Source: Bacteroidota bacterium
Lineage (GTDB): Bacteria; Bacteroidota; Bacteroidia; AKYH767-A; CANKSK01
Length of the DNA: 12,446 nucleotides
Direction: 5' to 3'
Assembly: GCA_947485425.1 (NCBI GenBank)
Contig: CANKSK010000009.1
Coordinates: 1 to 12,446 of the forward strand
A program made the translations under genes and the position numbers. Numbering within the stretch: position 1 is the first letter of the stretch; each line of letters starts with the position of its first letter. The notes beneath the pieces were generated by a model that searched no databases, had not been told where the DNA came from, and worked only from the letters and a program-made list of their open reading frames with translations. This document shows positions 8,648-12,446 of the stretch, in pieces.

Positions 8648-9277
8648 ATGATCTCACGTTTGCATATAATCGGTGCCGATACCTTAAGTATTTCTCAAGT
8701 AGAAATGGCTGAAATGACTTGTCGTGCCGGCGCTGATTGGATACAAGCGAGAATAAAAAACAAGTCCCTAAAACAGACCCGAGAGATTGCAGAGAAAATA
8801 AAATTAATTTGCGATCATTTTCAGGCCCGCCTGATTATCAATGACCATCCCGGCATTGCAAAAAAAATCAAAGCCCATGGTGTTCATCTAGGAAAAGAGG
8901 ATATGTCGGTACCTGAAGCCAGAAAATTATTGGGAAAGAAATTCATCATTGGTGCCACAGCGAATACTGCTGAAGAGGCACAAAAACGTATGGAAGAAGG
9001 TGCTGACTACATTGGCTTAGGACCTTATAAATACACCCATACCAAAGAGAATCTCAGCCCGTTATTAGGCCTGCAGGGCATTGAAGACATTTGCACAAAA
9101 TATGGAAAACAAATTCCAATCATCGCCATTGGGGGAATAGAAATAACGGATATTGAAGACATCCAAAAAGCTGGTGCCTATGGCCTTGCCATCTCCTCGG
9201 CTATCTCCTATGCTATTGACCCTATTGAAACTTGTCAGGCATTCATGAACAAAATAAATCAGTATACCTATGCTTAA
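8648..9277 (+). CDS. thiE: Thiamine-phosphate synthase ThiE
   Basis: This enzyme couples HMP diphosphate with the thiazole phosphate carboxylate to give thiamine phosphate. The 209-residue TIM barrel keeps the active-site motifs missing from its neighbour at 7219: [10 protein letters not shown] (the QxRxK loop, 31-40), the Asn65-Asp66 pair in [19 protein letters not shown] at 76-87, the phosphate and thiazole region [18 protein letters not shown] at 121-138, IAIGGI at 159-164 and the terminal ISSAI at 182-186. The usual GxSxH segment is GATANT, a variation I consider tolerable for the family. It overlaps thiG by 8 bases. This copy is assigned the true ThiE role with more confidence than the TenI-like paralog. 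Confidence 0.95.
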   Translation: MISRLHIIGADTLSISQVEMAEMTCRAGADWIQARIKNKSLKQTREIAEKIKLICDHFQARLIINDHPGIAKKIKAHGVHLGKEDMSVPEARKLLGKKFIIGATANTAEEAQKRMEEGADYIGLGPYKYTHTKENLSPLLGLQGIEDICTKYGKQIPIIAIGGIEITDIEDIQKAGAYGLAISSAISYAIDPIETCQAFMNKINQYTYA

Positions 9278-10034
9278 AATTGCAGACAAAATTTTTCATT
9301 CCAGGCTATTTACCGGCACAGGAAAATTTGCCTCCATGGATTTGATGGAAAAGGCATTGTTGGAATCCGGGAGTGAGCTGATAACCGTGGCTCTGAAACG
9401 AATTCATCTAGATATGCAAACCGATGAAGTATTATCGCATTTAAAACATCCGCATATCCATTTATTGCCCAATACATCCGGGGTACGCACGGCAAAAGAA
9501 GCTGTTTTGGCCGCCCAACTTGCGCGGGAGGCCTTGGGAACCCATTGGCTGAAACTTGAGATTCATCCTGATCCCAAATACCTCTTGCCCGATCCGGTAG
9601 AAACCTTGTTGGCAGCAGAAATACTGGTAAAAGAAGGCTTCGTGGTATTGCCATATATCAATGCTGATCCTGTACTTTGTAAACGATTGGAAGATGTAGG
9701 GGTGGCAGCGGTTATGCCTTTAGGCTCACCGATAGGAAGCAATGCAGGTCTTCAAAATCTCAAAATGCTTGAAATTATCATTGAACAAAGCAATGTTCCC
9801 GTAGTAATTGATGCGGGAATAGGTGCGCCCTCACATGCGGCTTTGGCTCTTGAAATGGGTGCTGATGCGGTACTGGTAAATACAGCAATAGCATCATCCC
9901 AAAATCCTGTGCTAATGGCACTGGCTTTTAAAATGGCGGTTGAAGCCGGACGCCATGCCTTTGAAGCCATACCAGCACAAAAACAATACCATGCCATCGC
10001 AAGCAGTCCTTTCACCTCCTTCTTACAAGATTAA
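9270..10034 (+). CDS. thiG: Thiazole synthase ThiG
   Basis: This enzyme condenses 1-deoxy-xylulose-5-phosphate, ThiS thiocarboxylate and dehydroglycine into the thiazole phosphate carboxylate. The 254-residue protein is full length. The Schiff-base lysine is Lys95 in HWLKLEI, aligned with Lys96 of the Bacillus subtilis enzyme. Glu97 and Asp181 (VVIDAGIG) fall at the matching positions of its other catalytic residues. Other family marks are FTGTGKF at 14-20, [13 protein letters not shown] at 66-78, [12 protein letters not shown] at 149-160 and [11 protein letters not shown]. The start ATG lies inside the last codons of thiE. thiH follows 13 bases after the stop, as expected for enzymes working as a ThiG-ThiH complex. 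The dehydroglycine comes from ThiH rather than ThiO. Confidence 0.97.
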   Translation: MLKIADKIFHSRLFTGTGKFASMDLMEKALLESGSELITVALKRIHLDMQTDEVLSHLKHPHIHLLPNTSGVRTAKEAVLAAQLAREALGTHWLKLEIHPDPKYLLPDPVETLLAAEILVKEGFVVLPYINADPVLCKRLEDVGVAAVMPLGSPIGSNAGLQNLKMLEIIIEQSNVPVVIDAGIGAPSHAALALEMGADAVLVNTAIASSQNPVLMALAFKMAVEAGRHAFEAIPAQKQYHAIASSPFTSFLQD

Positions 10035-10047
10035 CACATCCAAAGAA

Positions 10048-11163
10048 ATGAGCTTTATAAACCTCTTTGAACAATTTTCATGGGATGAAATACAAAAAGA
10101 TATTGCATCTAAAAAAAATACGGATGTAGAAAATGCGCTGCGAAAAAATGGAAAACGAAACCTAGAAGATTTCAAGGCCCTGCTTTCTCCCGCAGCATTA
10201 CCCTATCTGGAGGAAATGGCAAAGCAAAGCCATCAGCTCACCATTTCGCGCTTTGGAAAAACAATACAGATGTATGCCCCGGTATACCTTTCCAATGAAT
10301 GTCAAAATATTTGCACCTATTGCGGGTTTAGCTATACCAATAAAATCAAAAGAATTACCCTTTCAAAAGCGGATATTGAAAAAGAATATGCGGCGATAAA
10401 AGCCTTGGGATTTGAACATATCCTTCTGGTCACCGGTGAAGCAAATCAAATTGTAAATACCGAGTATTTTATCCAAGCCATTGAAATAGCAAAAAAATAC
10501 TTTTCTTTTATCTCCATAGAGGTGCAACCATTGGAGCAAAATGAATATGAACAACTGATTGCTAACGGATTGCATGCCGTATTGGTATATCAAGAAACCT
10601 ACCACCATGCATCCTATGCAGAATATCATCCCAAGGGAAGAAAGGCTAATTTCAACTACCGGCTGGAAACACCTGACAGACTTGGCAAAGCGGGTATTCA
10701 CAAAATTGGATTGGGTTGTTTAATAGGCCTTGAAGATTGGCGTGTAGATTCTTTTTTCACGGCTTTGCATCTTCAATATCTGGAAAAAAAATACTGGAAA
10801 ACCAAGTATGCCATTTCATTCCCACGGCTGCGTCCTGCATCAGGCGTGGCAGAACCCAAGGTGATAGTAAAAGATCGCGAACTCGTGCAGCTCATTTGTG
10901 CATGGAGAATTTTCAATACGGAAGTAGAATTATCGCTCTCCACGCGAGAAAATCAAAACCTCAGAGATCATTTGTTTAAACTGGGTATCACCACCACCAG
11001 TGCGGGATCAAAAACCAATCCGGGAGGCTATACAGATTTAGCAGAAAGCCTTGAGCAATTTGAAATTTCTGATGAAAGAACACCAAAAGAAATATCCAAG
11101 GTCATTGAACAGCTCGGTTATGAAGCGGTATGGAAAGACTGGGATGCATCCCTCAGCATTTAA
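10048..11163 (+). CDS. thiH: 2-iminoacetate synthase (tyrosine lyase) ThiH
   Basis: This radical-SAM enzyme cleaves tyrosine to p-cresol and dehydroglycine (2-iminoacetate), which feeds ThiG under anaerobic or oxygen-poor conditions. The 371-residue protein has the SAM/[4Fe-4S] motif CQNICTYC with cysteines at 85, 89 and 92, preceded by APVYLSNE. Later marks include LVTGEANQ, SIEVQPLEQNEY, VYQETYH, HPKGRKANFNYRLETPDR, SFPRLRPASG and the C-terminal AGSKTNPGGYT. The reading frame is open upstream into thiG to 9940, but the start MSFINLFEQF at 10048 fits family length and lies 13 bases past the thiG stop, so it is preferred. It is the last gene of the run. No clear intrinsic terminator is visible before the converging membrane protein gene 19 bases further on. 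Confidence 0.97.
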   Translation: MSFINLFEQFSWDEIQKDIASKKNTDVENALRKNGKRNLEDFKALLSPAALPYLEEMAKQSHQLTISRFGKTIQMYAPVYLSNECQNICTYCGFSYTNKIKRITLSKADIEKEYAAIKALGFEHILLVTGEANQIVNTEYFIQAIEIAKKYFSFISIEVQPLEQNEYEQLIANGLHAVLVYQETYHHASYAEYHPKGRKANFNYRLETPDRLGKAGIHKIGLGCLIGLEDWRVDSFFTALHLQYLEKKYWKTKYAISFPRLRPASGVAEPKVIVKDRELVQLICAWRIFNTEVELSLSTRENQNLRDHLFKLGITTTSAGSKTNPGGYTDLAESLEQFEISDERTPKEISKVIEQLGYEAVWKDWDASLSI

Positions 11164-11182
11164 GCAATAAGCCAAGTATTTT

Positions 11183-12446
11183 TTAGGCAGGTATTAGATT
11201 CACCTGTGTGCTTTCACTTTCTTCTTCAGTAAATTCAGCTTCAGGCAAAAGCATGTTTCTATTTGTGCTACGGACGATTAAAAGTGCAGAAACAAAAAAT
11301 GGCAAGGAAGGAATGCGATAACGAACAAGGGCACCAAAATTGGATGTGGTAAGTCCTACCGAAAAAGAAAAGAAAACGGCAAACAAGAGCGAAAAAACCA
11401 ACAATTGATTACTCCCAATAATTTGCGTTATTCGTCGGAAGGGCATTCGCAATAAAATCATCACGGTAAGATACAAAATATAGGCATTTTCCAAAGCAGA
11501 AACGAGCATCATCGGATTTCGTGCCTCCCAAAGAAAGGGGCGAAACAATCCGGAACTTACAGCAATGGGAAACTTTTTCAAAATACCGGTAGGGGTAGCT
11601 TCAAAATCTCCTATATCAAAACTATGACCACCATAATAATCCTTTTTCAAATCCTGCTGTGTGATTACCGCACGCTCCAACAAAGAATTGATTGAAAATT
11701 TTCCCAACTGACTACCCAGTGAACTCAAGATAAAATACCCGGAACCGATACTGATGGTAAACATCAAAGGAATGGTTAATCTTCTAAAAAATTTCGATTC
11801 AATTTTATTAGAAATATTTCCGGTGAGCCACACCAGAGAACCTGGAATCAAAGCATATAAAATATAGGGCTTTACAGAGATAATAACAAATGAGGCCAAG
11901 GCCGTTAAAATGATATGCCAAAAGATCTTTTCCCCTTTGACCATCCCAAAATAAAAACCATATACAAACCAACCAATTGCTGCCAAACTAATGGAATCCT
12001 TCAAAATTCCTGAACCCCAAAAAATAACAGAAGGCATAAATAGGATGCTTATGGCTAGCTCTTTTTTTAGTTTCGGAAAAGCATCGGTAAAGACCAGATA
12101 TAACCTCCATATGCCGGTATAACAAATCACAGAAAGCAATACACTTGTTGCCAAATAACTACCAAAGGTAAACAAGGCCAAAGGAGAAATAAAACGGATC
12201 ACAAAAAATGCCTGTGAATCTCGCCAATACTGAGGCCATAGGGTATCACTGTCAAATAAAAAATATCCTTGAATGGTATTTTCATGGCTCATGATATAAA
12301 AAAAATCAGCTGGACTTTTCAGAAATAAATTCCGCATGGGTATGGCTCCACTATAGTAATAAACTGTGGTATCGCCTCCATCATAATAAACTGTATAAAC
12401 TAAACAAACCAAAATACCACCAATTATTTTGGCCATCAAACCATAA
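11183..12446 (-). CDS. Multi-pass membrane protein of unknown function, 5' end outside the window
   Basis: This frame is open to the right edge (Tyr-Gly-Leu precede the first ATG at 12436), so the true start is probably beyond the window. About 420 residues are visible, with some nine or ten hydrophobic segments, at roughly 5-19, 83-106, 128-167, 172-206, 222-240, 315-331, 346-363 and 376-390. Two long polar loops lie at about 20-80 and 241-312, and an acidic tail (EAEFTEEESESTQ) closes the protein. Recurring patterns are YYDGGDTTVYYY near the start, FWGSGILKDSI at 140-150 and NFGALVRYRIPSLPFF at 367-382. This architecture recalls membrane glycosyltransferases or polysaccharide polymerases of Bacteroidota, but I cannot name a family, and the function is not assigned. 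It converges on thiH and is unlikely to belong to the thiamine pathway. Confidence 0.75.
   Translation of the reverse strand, partial: YGLMAKIIGGILVCLVYTVYYDGGDTTVYYYSGAIPMRNLFLKSPADFFYIMSHENTIQGYFLFDSDTLWPQYWRDSQAFFVIRFISPLALFTFGSYLATSVLLSVICYTGIWRLYLVFTDAFPKLKKELAISILFMPSVIFWGSGILKDSISLAAIGWFVYGFYFGMVKGEKIFWHIILTALASFVIISVKPYILYALIPGSLVWLTGNISNKIESKFFRRLTIPLMFTISIGSGYFILSSLGSQLGKFSINSLLERAVITQQDLKKDYYGGHSFDIGDFEATPTGILKKFPIAVSSGLFRPFLWEARNPMMLVSALENAYILYLTVMILLRMPFRRITQIIGSNQLLVFSLLFAVFFSFSVGLTTSNFGALVRYRIPSLPFFVSALLIVRSTNRNMLLPEAEFTEEESESTQVNLIPA

Noticed and set aside
9940..10047. N-terminal extension of thiH overlapping thiG
   Set aside because: The extra 36 residues are thiG sequence read in another frame and do not resemble ThiH; the start at 10048 fits family length.
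11188..11207. CAGGT/ACCTG inverted repeat downstream of thiH as a terminator
   Set aside because: Only five pairs with a 9-base loop and no following T tract, and it lies within the coding end of the convergent membrane protein gene.

Overview
The window is about 12.4 kb of moderately AT-rich chromosomal DNA from a member of the Bacteroidota, probably in or near the Chitinophagia/Sphingobacteriia. This rests on promoter boxes of the TTTG-N19/20-TAnnTTTG type, weak or absent Shine-Dalgarno sites, a bacterial GGGP synthase, the style of the lipoproteins and the makeup of the thiamine cluster. The species cannot be named from the sequence alone.

Left part (1-1714, minus strand): a heavy-metal efflux locus reads out of the left edge. 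A small lipoprotein with a heavy-metal-binding domain overlaps by ATGA the start of a CusA/CzcA-type RND pump gene. The pump frame stops after 418 codons, just after transmembrane segment 4. The last 43 bases of the window continue in another frame with a peptide that looks like the next part of the family, so this is an apparent frameshift. A good Bacteroidota promoter lies upstream of the pair.

Middle part (1750-4303): a small lipoprotein with a Rieske-like fold but without the Rieske histidines converges on ahcY (S-adenosylhomocysteine hydrolase, minus strand). ahcY has a recognisable promoter, which also decides its start codon, and an intrinsic terminator. Divergent from ahcY is an Sfp-type 4'-phosphopantetheinyl transferase.

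Right part (4323-11163, plus strand): a GGGP-synthase-family gene is followed 13 bases later by an unbroken thiamine cluster: thiS, thiC, a TenI/ThiE-like paralog, thiD, thiE, thiG and thiH. Gaps are 44 bases or less, and several genes overlap or nearly touch. Together they make both halves of thiamine. ThiC makes HMP-P and ThiD phosphorylates it. ThiS, ThiG and ThiH supply sulfur, DXP chemistry and dehydroglycine for the thiazole, and ThiE joins the halves. The TenI-like protein may be the thiazole tautomerase. No TPP riboswitch is visible anywhere upstream, and thiF, which is needed to activate ThiS, is not in the window. A convergent multi-pass membrane protein of unknown function, open at the right edge, closes the window.

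I found no tRNA, rRNA, CRISPR array, insertion sequence or phage gene. Most of the window is ordinary metabolism. The points most worth a second look are the pump frameshift, the missing TPP riboswitch in a thi cluster placed behind a lipid gene, the His-less Rieske-like lipoprotein and the divergent TenI-like protein.
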